A stretch of DNA of 64,000 nt, taken from NCBI RefSeq assembly GCF_001428865.1, contig NZ_LMIV01000002.1:442903-506902 (forward strand). The letters are read 5' to 3'. How positions within the stretch are numbered: the stretch's first letter is position 1; the number at the start of each line of letters is the position of its first letter. The notes beneath the pieces were generated by a model, which had not been told where the DNA came from, ran no database searches, and saw only the letters and a program-made list of their open reading frames with translations. This DNA comes from Sphingomonas sp. Root241 (GTDB lineage Bacteria > Pseudomonadota > Alphaproteobacteria > Sphingomonadales > Sphingomonadaceae). Positions 25,598-34,027 of this stretch are shown here, in pieces. Position numbers and translations under genes: made by a program.

Positions 25598-26191
25598 TCA
25601 GGCCTCGGTCGCTTTGGCGGCCATCGTCGCCTTCGCCCACCAGGCCAGCTCGTCCAGTGCAGTCTTCGCCGACGGCAGCAGGCTTGTCTCGATCTCCTCG
25701 ATCGGTTTGTTGCCGAACGCCGGGTGCACCGCCATGAAATCGCCGCCGGTGATGTGAACCGCGGCGTGCGTCGAGACCATCTGCAGCTCGACAGCGATCT
25801 GGCGCAGATGCTCGATCGCCCGCACCGCGCCGGTGCCGCCATAGCCGATCGCGGTGAAGGGCTTGCGGTTCCATTCCTTGTAAGCCTGATCGAGCGCGTT
25901 CTTGAGCGCGCCGGTGATCGAGTGGTTATATTCGGCGACTACGAAAATGTAGCCGTCGAACCCGCCGATCGTCTGCTGCCAGCGGACCGCCTCCGGATTC
26001 TGGCTCGGCATCCACAGATTGGAAGCCATCTCGTCGAAGAAGGGCAGCGGATGATCGCGCAGATCGACTACTTCCAGGTCCATGTCCCCGCGCGCCTGTG
26101 CCTGCGCCAGGATCCATCGCGTGGGCGCGTCGGCGTATCGGGTGGGCCGGGTCGAACCGACGATGACGGCGATGCGGGGTTTGGTACTCAT
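25598..26191 (-). CDS. NADPH-dependent FMN reductase (flavodoxin-fold)
   Basis: A 197-residue flavodoxin-like oxidoreductase. The FMN phosphate loop GSTRPTRYAD is near residues 12-21, and VAEYNHSITGALKNALD is the second family signature, as in quinone or azo-dye reducing enzymes. The start is ATG 26191 with GAGG at -9. It is divergent from an HxlR regulator, a frequent arrangement in which an electrophile or quinone relieves repression of the reductase. Confidence 0.9.
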   Translation of the reverse strand: MSTKPRIAVIVGSTRPTRYADAPTRWILAQAQARGDMDLEVVDLRDHPLPFFDEMASNLWMPSQNPEAVRWQQTIGGFDGYIFVVAEYNHSITGALKNALDQAYKEWNRKPFTAIGYGGTGAVRAIEHLRQIAVELQMVSTHAAVHITGGDFMAVHPAFGNKPIEEIETSLLPSAKTALDELAWWAKATMAAKATEA

Positions 26192-26207
26192 GATAACCTC
26201 GTTTATG

Positions 26208-26228
26208 CTGGTTTCTTGGAGTAACCAG
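26208..26228. promoter_or_regulatory. Candidate HxlR operator, CTGGTT-N9-AACCAG
   Basis: A perfect 6-bp inverted repeat with 9-base spacing sits in the 53-base gap between the divergent reductase and HxlR genes, 17 bases from either start. It is well placed for autoregulation. The short arms make this tentative. Confidence 0.4.
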
Positions 26229-26244
26229 ATTACGGAAGGTTTCC

Positions 26245-26643
26245 ATGGATCAACAAGGAGGCACCTTGGCGACACTAGATAACCATGCGGATACCGCGCG
26301 CTGCGAACATATCAGCCGGATGCTCGCGCGGATCAGCGACAAGTGGACGATGCTGGTGGTGCGCGTGCTCGGGCGGGGTCCTCGCCGCTTCAATGCGCTG
26401 CGCCGCGAGGTCGGCGAGATCAGTCAGAAGGTGCTGGCATCGACGCTGCGTGAACTCGAGGAGAACGGCTTCGTGTCGCGCACCGTGACGCCCGTCACGC
26501 CGCCCCAGGTCGAATATGCCCTCACCGATCTCGGTCGCGATCTCCTCCAGCCGGTCCAGACGCTCGCCGAATGGGTAGTCGCCAATTCTGCACGCATGGA
26601 CGCGGCGCGAGCGGAATATGCGGAGCGGCGCGCGCGCGACTGA
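26245..26643 (+). CDS. HxlR-family winged-helix regulator
   Basis: A 132-residue MarR-like regulator of the HxlR type. The typical conserved N-terminal cysteine occurs in ARCEHISRML, followed by ISDKWTMLVV and the wing helix VGEISQKVLASTLRELEENG. Such proteins bind as dimers and often sense aldehydes or quinones through the cysteine. ATG 26245 lies a short distance from the divergent reductase start; another possible start further in would lose the N-terminal tail only. Confidence 0.92.
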   Translation: MDQQGGTLATLDNHADTARCEHISRMLARISDKWTMLVVRVLGRGPRRFNALRREVGEISQKVLASTLRELEENGFVSRTVTPVTPPQVEYALTDLGRDLLQPVQTLAEWVVANSARMDAARAEYAERRARD

Positions 26644-26708
26644 CGCGATTGGATCAGAGCGGCCGGTTCAGCGCCGCTCAGGCCGGGATCGGATCCCGAG
26701 AAGGAGTG

Positions 26709-28193
26709 TCAGTCCTCGTCCTTTTCCGCCCCGCGCCCCACCGGCACCGACAGGAGCTGGTTGAGCTTCGAGCGGAATTCGCCGAGGTCGCTGCCGGTGA
26801 GCTGGCGTAGCGAGCTGAACGCCACCGAACGCGGATTCACCGCGACGCCGTTCTTGTAGAGCTCGTAATGGAGGTGCGGGCCGGTCGAGAGACCGGTATT
26901 GCCCACCGCGCCGATCACCTGGCCCTTGCGCACGCTCTGTCCGCTGCGCACCACGATGCGGCTGAGATGGCCATAGCCGGTGCCGAACGCGCCGCCATGA
27001 TCGAGCTTGATGAAATTGCCATAGCCCGAGCTGCGCCCGGCGAACTGCACGACGCCGTCGGTCGCGGCATAGACCGGTGCGCCCCAGGGCGCGGCGATGT
27101 CGACGCCCCTGTGCATCCGCGTATAGCCGAGGATCGGATGCCGGCGCATGCCGAAGGCGGACGAGAAGCGGCCGTTGGTCGGCATCGCCATCATGCCGGT
27201 CTTGTTGCCCTTGCCGGCACCGTCGAACCATTCGATCTTGCCGTTCGATTCCCACGGCATCATCTGGACCTTGTCGTCGCAGCCGCTGACGCCGGCATAG
27301 AGCAGGTTGCCGAGCTGGACCTCGCCGGTCGCGGCGCGCGCCTGCTTGACGATGATGTCGAACTTGCAGTCCGAGCCGAGGCGCGCGACCGGGACGCGGG
27401 TGGCGAGGGTGCGGATATAGGATTCGACTGCCTTGGCCGGTGCACCCGCGGCGCGTGCGGAGCGATACAGGCTCGATCCGACGGCGCCCTGCACGCGCAG
27501 CGGCGTATGGTCGATCGCGATCGGGATGACCTTCAGGTTGAGCGAAGCGCCGACCCGGGTGATCTCCATCCTCTTGTCGAATGCGGCGCGCAGCTCGAGC
27601 TTCTCCAGCGGCCGCGGCTGCGATTTCTCGGGACGCCTGCCGAGCTGGTAGTCGAGCAGCGTACTCTGGATCTCGCCGAGCGGCATCGCGCTCGACACGA
27701 GCTGGCCGACTTGGGTGGCGTCCGCCTTGCCGACGCCGGTGCGCTGGAGGACCGAGACCAATGCCTCGCCGAACGCGAGCTTGGCGGTTCCCTCGATCAT
27801 CGGGCGTTCGGGCGTGTCGGTCAGCGGCGAGACGAGCCTGGTCGCGGCGACGCGGTAGCCGGTGGTCGCGCCCTGGGCGAGCGGGGTGATCGCCTGCGCG
27901 CGGGCCGCATCCCATTCGGCGCCGGTGAGCGCGGGCGCGACGGTGCCGTAGATCGGGGTTTCGAAGCCGGGCGCCATCAGCACTGTCAGCGCACACAGGC
28001 CGATGCAGGTGGCGACGCCGCGATACCAGGTGAGCGAACCGATCCGCGCGCCGAGATCGGGCGCCAGATCGAGATCGGCGAAGAAGCGCCGCTTGAGCTG
28101 GGTGCTGAGGGCAGTGCCGGGCACAGCGGCGAACGCAGGCGTGGCGATGCCGCCGCCGCCGAGCTCCAGGCCATGATCGTTACGCAGGAACAA
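26709..28193 (-). CDS. M23 family metallopeptidase (LytM domain), membrane anchored
   Basis: A 494-residue murein endopeptidase or amidase activator. One membrane helix (GVATCIGLCALTVLM) near the N terminus is followed by a long periplasmic region with LysM-like/OapA-like segments, then the LytM domain with HRGVDIA and GPHLHYELY, which supply the zinc ligands. The start is probably a non-ATG: TTG at 28193 has GGGGGG nine bases upstream, while GTG at 28250 has no visible ribosome site. It is divergent from the Suv3-like helicase. Confidence 0.88.
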   Translation of the reverse strand: MFLRNDHGLELGGGGIATPAFAAVPGTALSTQLKRRFFADLDLAPDLGARIGSLTWYRGVATCIGLCALTVLMAPGFETPIYGTVAPALTGAEWDAARAQAITPLAQGATTGYRVAATRLVSPLTDTPERPMIEGTAKLAFGEALVSVLQRTGVGKADATQVGQLVSSAMPLGEIQSTLLDYQLGRRPEKSQPRPLEKLELRAAFDKRMEITRVGASLNLKVIPIAIDHTPLRVQGAVGSSLYRSARAAGAPAKAVESYIRTLATRVPVARLGSDCKFDIIVKQARAATGEVQLGNLLYAGVSGCDDKVQMMPWESNGKIEWFDGAGKGNKTGMMAMPTNGRFSSAFGMRRHPILGYTRMHRGVDIAAPWGAPVYAATDGVVQFAGRSSGYGNFIKLDHGGAFGTGYGHLSRIVVRSGQSVRKGQVIGAVGNTGLSTGPHLHYELYKNGVAVNPRSVAFSSLRQLTGSDLGEFRSKLNQLLSVPVGRGAEKDED

Positions 28194-28432
28194 GGCGCGA
28201 TGCCCCCCGAAAACTCCGTCGTCGAAAATGTCGCCACCCCCGGCGAACACCGGATCACTGTGGAAGAGAGCGTTTAAAGTCAAATTAAGCAGCCCATTCC
28301 GCTCTCTTTGCTGCGCCGACCTGTGCAAGTGTCGGGACCAAGAGAGGCCTCGTGTTCGAATGTCCTAATAAATCAACATGGTTAAGGGACCTTTGCAATC
28401 AGGGGGTGTTGCTTAAGGGCTGACTCGGAACG

Positions 28433-30991
28433 ATGTTGGTTAGCGACATGAGCCAGTTCGCGCGTTCGCCGGTCACTGCGGTGCTCGGCCCCACCAATAC
28501 CGGCAAGACCCACCTCGCGGTCGAGCGGATGTGCGGCCATGCCAGCGGCATGATCGGCTTCCCGCTGCGGCTGCTCGCGCGCGAGGTCTATGATCGTGTC
28601 GTCCGGATGAAGGGCGTTGAATCGGTCGGGCTGATCACCGGCGAGGAGAAGATCCTCCCTCCCAAGGCCAAGTGGCTGCTGTGCACCGCGGAAAGCATGC
28701 CGCTGGAGAGGGAAGTGGCGTTCGTCGGCCTCGACGAGGCGCAATTGGGCGCCGATCCCGAACGCGGTCATGTCTTCACCGATCGGCTCCTGCGCGCACG
28801 GGGATATGCCGAGACGATGATCCTGGGATCGGATTCGATGAAGCCGATGCTCAAGACACTGGTCCCCGACGCCGAGATCATCGGCCGCCCGCGTTTTTCG
28901 ACGCTAAGCTATGCCGGTGCGAAGAAACTCTCGCGCCTCCCCCGCCGCTCGGCGATCGTCGCCTTCTCCGCCGAGGAGGTTTACGCGGTGGCAGAGGCGC
29001 TCAGACGCTTGCGCGGCGGTGCTGCGGTGGTGATGGGCGCACTCTCTCCGCGCACCCGCAACGCCCAGGTCGCGATGTTCCAGGCGGGTGAGGTCGACTA
29101 TCTCGTCGCCACCGACGCGATCGGCATGGGACTGAACATGGACGTGAGCCATGTCGCCTTCGCCAGCCTCTCCAAGTTCGACGGCCGCCGCCAGCGCCGC
29201 CTCACCGTGGCCGAGATGGCGCAGATCGCCGGCCGCGCCGGCCGTCACCAGAAGGACGGAACGTTCGGCGCGCTCCACGATGAGGGGCCGAGCGCCTTCA
29301 CCCCCGAGGAAGTGCTGGCGCTCGAAGCGCACAAGGTGCCGCGGCTCGAGCACCTCTACTGGCGCGAAGGCGAACCCGATTTTGACAGCATCGACGCGCT
29401 GGTCGCCAGCCTCGAGGCGAAGCCGCGCGAGGAAGTGCTCCGCGCGGCGCCCGAGGCAGTCGATCTCGCGGTGCTCAAGCGGCTGGCGGAGGAGGATTGG
29501 GTACGCGCACGGGTGCGCTCGCCCCGGATGGTGGCACGGCTCTGGGCGGCGTGCGGGCTGCCCGATTTCCGCAAGCTCGGCGTCGATCCCCATGCGCGCT
29601 TCGTCGGGCGCCTGTTCGGGCATCTTTCCGAAGCCAATGGCCATGTCCCCCACCAATGGTTCGCCGACGAGATCCAGCGGCTCGACAACATGGCCGGCGA
29701 TGTCGAGACGCTCGCCGGGCGCATCGCGGCGGCGCGGAGCTGGGCCTATATCGCGCACCGTGCCGATTGGCTGCAGGACCCGATCCACTGGGCCGAGCGT
29801 ACCCGGGCGATCGAGGAGAAATTGTCGGACGCGCTCCACGCCAGCCTGACCCAGCGCTTCGTCGACAAGCGCACCACCGTGCTGCTCCGCCAGATCGGCG
29901 CGGATGCCTCCAATCTGCCGGTGACGATCGGGCCCGAGGGCGAAGTGAGCGTCGAGGAGCATCCGCTCGGCACGATCCATGGCTTCCGCTTCACCGTCCA
30001 GCCCGACGCGCGCGCCGCGGATAAAAGGATGTTGCTCGCCGCGGCGGAGAAGAGGCTGGCGGGCGAATATCGCAAGCGTGGCGAAGCCTTGATCAACGCG
30101 GCTGATACCGAGCTGGTCATCGTTCCCCGGCGAAGGCCGGGGCCCAGCCTTGAAAGTAGCAACGCTGAGTCTGGGCCCCGGCCTTCGCCGGGGAACAATA
30201 CAGTAGAGTGGCGAGGGTCCGCGATTGCCGAACTCCGGCCTGGGCCGAACCTCGTCCGCCCGAAGATCGTCCTCGATCGGGCGCTCGACATACTCGATCC
30301 GCCGGTGCGCAACGCCGTGCAGGCGCGGCTGGAAGGCTGGTTCGCCGCGCAGGTCGCCCGGCAGCTGCCGTCCTTGTCGAAGCTCGACGCCGCGAGCCGC
30401 GATCCCGAAGCGGGCGGGCCGCTGCGCGCGCTCGCCAATGCGCTGCTCGATGCCGGGGGGCTGCTCCCCCGGCGGGCGGCGGCGGCTTTGGTCGAAGGGC
30501 TCGACGCCGATGCGCGGAAGCGCTTGCGCGCGATCGGCATCACCATCGGCACGCTCGATCTTTTCGCACCGGGCTTGCTCAAGCCCGGTGCGGCAAAGTG
30601 GCGGCGCGAATTGATGGCGCTGGCCGAGGCGCCGCCCGAGGGTTCGACGGTATTGCCCCGCAATGCGCCGGGCGCGGACCTCGCGCATGGCTTCCGTCCA
30701 CTGGGCGCGCAGGCAGTGCGTGTCGATCTGGTCGAGCGGATCGCGCGCGCCGCACACGACGCGCGGCAGGGGCGGAAACCCTTTATGCCCGATTCCGCGC
30801 TGGCGACTTCGATCGGCCTCACACCCGAGACGCTGGCGCGGCTGATGGCGCAGCTCGGCTTCAAGGCCGCGAGGGCGCGCGAAAGCGAGCCGCAACGCTG
30901 GATCTGGCAGGGGCTGACTCCGATCGCCAAGCCCCGCGCCGCTCCGACCGACAACGCCTTTGCGGTGCTCGCCGGATTGCGCGGTGGTTGA
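28433..30991 (+). CDS. Suv3-like DEAQ-type RNA helicase with in-frame repeat insertion
   Basis: An 852-residue SF2 helicase. The P-loop GPTNTGKTH lies at 19-27, the Walker B variant DEAQ at 101-104 and motif VI QIAGRAGR at 264-271, matching the mitochondrial Suv3/alphaproteobacterial family that unwinds RNA. A palindromic element of 25 codons (residues 564-588, VPRRRPGPS onward) is inserted in frame in the C-terminal region. The S4-domain gene downstream overlaps its 3' end. Start ATG 28433 is used; ATG 28448 is also possible. Confidence 0.9.
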   Translation: MLVSDMSQFARSPVTAVLGPTNTGKTHLAVERMCGHASGMIGFPLRLLAREVYDRVVRMKGVESVGLITGEEKILPPKAKWLLCTAESMPLEREVAFVGLDEAQLGADPERGHVFTDRLLRARGYAETMILGSDSMKPMLKTLVPDAEIIGRPRFSTLSYAGAKKLSRLPRRSAIVAFSAEEVYAVAEALRRLRGGAAVVMGALSPRTRNAQVAMFQAGEVDYLVATDAIGMGLNMDVSHVAFASLSKFDGRRQRRLTVAEMAQIAGRAGRHQKDGTFGALHDEGPSAFTPEEVLALEAHKVPRLEHLYWREGEPDFDSIDALVASLEAKPREEVLRAAPEAVDLAVLKRLAEEDWVRARVRSPRMVARLWAACGLPDFRKLGVDPHARFVGRLFGHLSEANGHVPHQWFADEIQRLDNMAGDVETLAGRIAAARSWAYIAHRADWLQDPIHWAERTRAIEEKLSDALHASLTQRFVDKRTTVLLRQIGADASNLPVTIGPEGEVSVEEHPLGTIHGFRFTVQPDARAADKRMLLAAAEKRLAGEYRKRGEALINAADTELVIVPRRRPGPSLESSNAESGPRPSPGNNTVEWRGSAIAELRPGPNLVRPKIVLDRALDILDPPVRNAVQARLEGWFAAQVARQLPSLSKLDAASRDPEAGGPLRALANALLDAGGLLPRRAAAALVEGLDADARKRLRAIGITIGTLDLFAPGLLKPGAAKWRRELMALAEAPPEGSTVLPRNAPGADLAHGFRPLGAQAVRVDLVERIARAAHDARQGRKPFMPDSALATSIGLTPETLARLMAQLGFKAARARESEPQRWIWQGLTPIAKPRAAPTDNAFAVLAGLRGG
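30122..30196. repeat. Perfect 26-bp inverted repeat inside the helicase gene
   Basis: Arms at 30122-30147 and 30171-30196 are exact reverse complements, separated by a 23-base loop. The unit is 75 bases, a multiple of three, carries no stop in the reading frame, and starts exactly at a codon boundary. It belongs to the same class as the intergenic palindromes at 13622 and 57989. Confidence 0.9.
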
Positions 30992-31292
30992 CGCCGCGAG
31001 CATCCGGCTCGACCGCTTCCTGTGGTTCGCCCGGCTGGCCAAGTCGCGCAGCGCGGCGCAGGCGATCGCCGAGAAGGGCACGCTCCGGCTCGACGGGCGA
31101 CGGATCGAGCGTTCGGCGGCCCCGGTGCGGATCGGATCGATCATCGTCTTCCCGCTCTTCGGCAAGGTTCTGGCGCTGCGGGTCGAGGCGCTGCCGAAGC
31201 GGCGCGGCCCGCCCGCCGAAGCAGCTGAGCTTTACACCCGACTGGAAATCCAAGCCCCCAGAAACGTTGACGCGATAGAATCCCAGGCATAG
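30984..31292 (+). CDS. RNA-binding S4 domain protein (Hsp15-like)
   Basis: A 102-residue basic protein with an N-terminal S4 domain ([25 protein letters not shown]), the fold used by Hsp15 and ribosomal S4 to bind structured RNA. Hsp15 rescues stalled 50S subunits carrying nascent chains; that role is inferred here. GTG at 30984 is chosen as it begins just before the S4 core and overlaps the helicase stop by 8 bases; a TTG at 30960 is also open. Confidence 0.83.
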   Translation: MVDAASIRLDRFLWFARLAKSRSAAQAIAEKGTLRLDGRRIERSAAPVRIGSIIVFPLFGKVLALRVEALPKRRGPPAEAAELYTRLEIQAPRNVDAIESQA

Positions 31293-31339
31293 CAGGGGCG
31301 CGCGTTACAGACCTTTGCCGCTCAGGGAGCCGACCTGCC

Positions 31340-31678
31340 ATGACCTATGTCGTCACCGACGCCTGCATCCGGTGCAAGTACATGGACTGTGTCGAAGTGT
31401 GCCCGGTCGACTGTTTCTACGAAGGCGAGAACATGCTCGTCATCAATCCCAACGAGTGCATCGACTGCGGCGTCTGCGAGCCCGAATGCCCGGCCGAGGC
31501 GATCCTGCCCGATACCGAGAACGGCCTCGAAAAGTGGCTCGAGCTCAATCGCACCTATTCGGAGGAATGGCCCAACATCACCCAGAAGGGCGATGTCCCG
31601 GCCGATGCCGACGCGATGAAGGGCCAGGAAGGCAAGTTCGACAAGTATTTCTCGGCGGAGCCCGGCACCGGGAGCTGA
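31340..31678 (+). CDS. fdxA: Seven-iron ferredoxin FdxA
   Basis: A 112-residue ferredoxin carrying one [3Fe-4S] and one [4Fe-4S] cluster. Cysteines occur at 9, 12, 17, 21, 40, 43, 46 and 50, with the 17-21 and 40-50 spacings typical of the Azotobacter FdI / FdxA type, plus the family tail after residue 60. It donates or accepts electrons in the cytosol. The S4-domain gene lies 47 bases upstream and carD 250 bases downstream, an arrangement frequent in alphaproteobacteria. Confidence 0.95.
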   Translation: MTYVVTDACIRCKYMDCVEVCPVDCFYEGENMLVINPNECIDCGVCEPECPAEAILPDTENGLEKWLELNRTYSEEWPNITQKGDVPADADAMKGQEGKFDKYFSAEPGTGS

Positions 31679-31928
31679 TCCCGGCGCGCCGTTTGCGCGG
31701 TCCCGACAAGAATCTTCGCCGCAGTGCACATAAATGCGCCGCAGCGATGACGCGCGGCTGGTAATTTTATTGCAACCGTGTTAAATAGGCCAGGACGGAG
31801 GCGATGTATCGCCCTTCCGCCCGGAGAAGCATAGGTTGTTGCCCCGAACCGCCTGCCCGACGCCAGCCGCGTCTGGGTCGACGCCGCAATCGTTCGGGGC
31901 CGGTTATTCACGGAAAGGTCTCTAGCCC

Positions 31929-32462
31929 ATGGCTGCCAAGGCGCTGTCCTTCGATGTCGGCGATTATGTCGTTTACCCCAAGCACGGCGTGGGCCGTGTG
32001 GTCGAGCTGCAGAAGCAGGAAATTGCGGGCATGCAGCTCGAACTCTACGTCCTGCGCTTCGAAAAAGAGAAGATGACGCTCCGTGTTCCGACCAACAAGG
32101 CCGAGAGCGTGGGCATGCGCAAGCTTTCCAGCGACAAGACGCTCAAGGAAGCGCTCGAGACGCTGAAAGGCAAGCCCAAGGTCAAGCGCACCATGTGGTC
32201 GCGCCGCGCGCAGGAATATGAAGCCAAGATCAATTCGGGCGACCTCGTGTCGATCGCCGAAGTGGTCCGCGACCTGTTCCGCGCCGACGACCAGCCCGAG
32301 CAGAGCTATTCGGAGCGCCAGATCTTCGAAGCCGCCGCATCGCGCCTCGCGCGCGAGCTGGCCGCGATGGAGGAAGTCGACGAGCCGACCGCGCTCGAGA
32401 AGATCCTCGACATCCTGCGCAAATCCGCTGCGATCTGGAACAAGGACAAGGTCCCGGCCTGA
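31929..32462 (+). CDS. CarD/CdnL-family RNA polymerase-binding regulator
   Basis: A 177-residue transcription factor that binds the beta subunit of RNA polymerase and stabilises open complexes, often at rRNA promoters. The N-terminal Tudor-like domain reads FDVGDYVVYPKHGVGRVVE, and the C-terminal helical DNA-binding half follows (TMWSRRAQEYEAKINSGD). It is encoded alone, with a 250-base leader upstream and a clear terminator downstream. Confidence 0.94.
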   Translation: MAAKALSFDVGDYVVYPKHGVGRVVELQKQEIAGMQLELYVLRFEKEKMTLRVPTNKAESVGMRKLSSDKTLKEALETLKGKPKVKRTMWSRRAQEYEAKINSGDLVSIAEVVRDLFRADDQPEQSYSERQIFEAAASRLARELAAMEEVDEPTALEKILDILRKSAAIWNKDKVPA

Positions 32463-32490
32463 CGCGCGCAGCCCAGTGACTTTTGACGAG

Positions 32491-32523
32491 GGGCGGACCG
32501 GCAACGGCCGCCCCTTTTCCTTT
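32491..32523 (+). terminator. Rho-independent terminator after carD
   Basis: A GGGGCGG / CCGCCCC stem with an 11-base loop is followed directly by TTTTCCTTT, 28 bases past the carD stop. This is a standard intrinsic terminator. Confidence 0.85.
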
Positions 32524-32573
32524 GTCGATTGATAGTGTATTGCCTAACCAACACACGAGTTCGGGAGAAGGAA

Positions 32574-33293
32574 ATGCGTATGTTGCTGATGATCGCATTG
32601 TTGCCGCTGGCCGCATGCCAGTCGAACTGGGAGAAGAAGGGCGAGGCGGCTCAGGCGAGCGGCACGGGCGCCTCGCGCAGCTTCGCCGCGAGCGGCTTCG
32701 CCGGTGTCGAACTGCGCGGGCCGGACGATGTCGACGTCAAGACCGGCCAGAACTTCTCGGTGACAGCCGAAGGCGATCCCAAGGTGCTCGACAAGCTCGA
32801 CATCCGCGTCGTCGACGGCACGCTGCGGGTCGGCCGCAAGGATTCGAAGGAGCAATGGTTCAATAACGACCATGGCGCACGCGTTCATGTCGTAATGCCC
32901 AAGCTCACTTCCGCAACGGTCAGTGGTTCGGGCGATTTGACTGCGCAGCGGGGCGAAGGCGATTTCGACGGCGCGATCGCCGGCTCGGGCAATCTCAGCG
33001 TGGCGGATCTCCGCGCCAATGCGGCCGACCTGTCGATCGCGGGCTCGGGCAACCTCAGCGTCGCCGGCAGTGCGTCGAAGCTCTCCGCCTCGATCGCCGG
33101 TTCGGGCGACATCGACGCGAAACGCCTGACCGCCACAAGCGCCGAGGTCTCGATCGCGGGATCGGGCAACGTCCTCGGGACAGTGAAGGGGCCTGCGTCG
33201 GTCTCGATCGTCGGTTCGGGCGATGCCGAACTGGGCGGCGGCGCCAAATGCTCGGTGAATGCGGTCGGTTCGGGCGAGGCGCGCTGCAGCTAA
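32574..33293 (+). CDS. GIN-domain (DUF2807) lipoprotein with SGSGD repeats
   Basis: A 239-residue lipoprotein with signal peptide and lipobox LAAC, then a GIN domain (head-GIN, DUF2807) made of a right-handed beta helix. The repeat unit is roughly xIAGSGNL; seven copies of the GSGD/GSGN/GSGE type are visible between residues about 115 and 235. GGGAGAAGG precedes the ATG. The function of the family is unknown; surface adhesion or envelope sensing is sometimes assumed. A second GIN protein follows at 38 bases. Confidence 0.88.
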   Translation: MRMLLMIALLPLAACQSNWEKKGEAAQASGTGASRSFAASGFAGVELRGPDDVDVKTGQNFSVTAEGDPKVLDKLDIRVVDGTLRVGRKDSKEQWFNNDHGARVHVVMPKLTSATVSGSGDLTAQRGEGDFDGAIAGSGNLSVADLRANAADLSIAGSGNLSVAGSASKLSASIAGSGDIDAKRLTATSAEVSIAGSGNVLGTVKGPASVSIVGSGDAELGGGAKCSVNAVGSGEARCS

Positions 33294-33331
33294 GGCTTGC
33301 CTGAAGGGGCGCAGGGAGCGACTGTCGCGGC

Positions 33332-34027
33332 ATGCGATCGCTGCTCCTCGCTCCGCTCCTGTTGCTCACCGCCGCCGCGCCGGCGGACGAACGCAGCTTC
33401 ATGGTCGGCAGTTTCGAGCGGTTGCGCGTCGACGGACCGTTCGAAGTCGAGGTCGTGACCGGCTCGCCGCGCGCGACGGCCAGCGGTGTCCGCGGGACGC
33501 TCGATCAGGTGGCGGTGCAGGTCAATGGCGACACGATGGTAGTGAGCGCCGGGCCGCTCTCCTGGGCTAGCGCGAAGAGCGCGGCCGCCCCTTTGCCCAA
33601 AGTCCGCGTGTCGGTACTGGCGCTGCGCGGAGTGACGCTCACCGGCGGCGCGCGGGTGCGCGTGGCGCAGATGCGCGGCGGGCGCATCGATCTGGTGCTG
33701 ACCGGGTCGGGGAGTCTCGATGTCGCGGCGATCAAGGCCGATGATCTCAATGCGAGCCTGACCGGCACTGGCGCGATGACGCTGGCGGGAACCACTGCGC
33801 GTGCGACGCTGCGCAATTCCGGCGCGGGCTCGATCGATGCCGCCGGGCTGACCGCCGGGGACGCACGGCTGACGTCGGACAGCAGCGGCAATGTCCGTCT
33901 CAACGTTCGCTATACCGCGCAGGCCATGGCGATGGGCAGCGGCGAAATCGCCATATTCGGCAAGCCCGAATGCACGCTGCGTGGGTCCGGGCCGATGACG
34001 TGTTCGGGGACGATCCGGAAAAACTAG
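33332..34027 (+). CDS. Second GIN-domain (DUF2807) exported protein
   Basis: A 231-residue exported protein with a signal peptide (LLLAPLLLLTAAAPA), no lipobox cysteine, and a DUF2807 beta-helix whose GSG turns are less regular than in the upstream paralogue (LTGSGSLDV, LTGTGAMTL, MGSGEIAI). Two C-terminal cysteines (PECTL, MTCSG) may form a disulfide. Its TAG stop overlaps the convergent PdeM-like gene inside a CTAG. Possibly a tandem duplication of the previous gene that diverged. Confidence 0.85.
   Translation: MRSLLLAPLLLLTAAAPADERSFMVGSFERLRVDGPFEVEVVTGSPRATASGVRGTLDQVAVQVNGDTMVVSAGPLSWASAKSAAAPLPKVRVSVLALRGVTLTGGARVRVAQMRGGRIDLVLTGSGSLDVAAIKADDLNASLTGTGAMTLAGTTARATLRNSGAGSIDAAGLTAGDARLTSDSSGNVRLNVRYTAQAMAMGSGEIAIFGKPECTLRGSGPMTCSGTIRKN

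Noticed and set aside
28904-31165. A 753-codon minus-strand frame opposite the helicase
   Set aside because: Low-complexity His/Arg/Gly-rich translation, antisense to a clear Suv3-like helicase.
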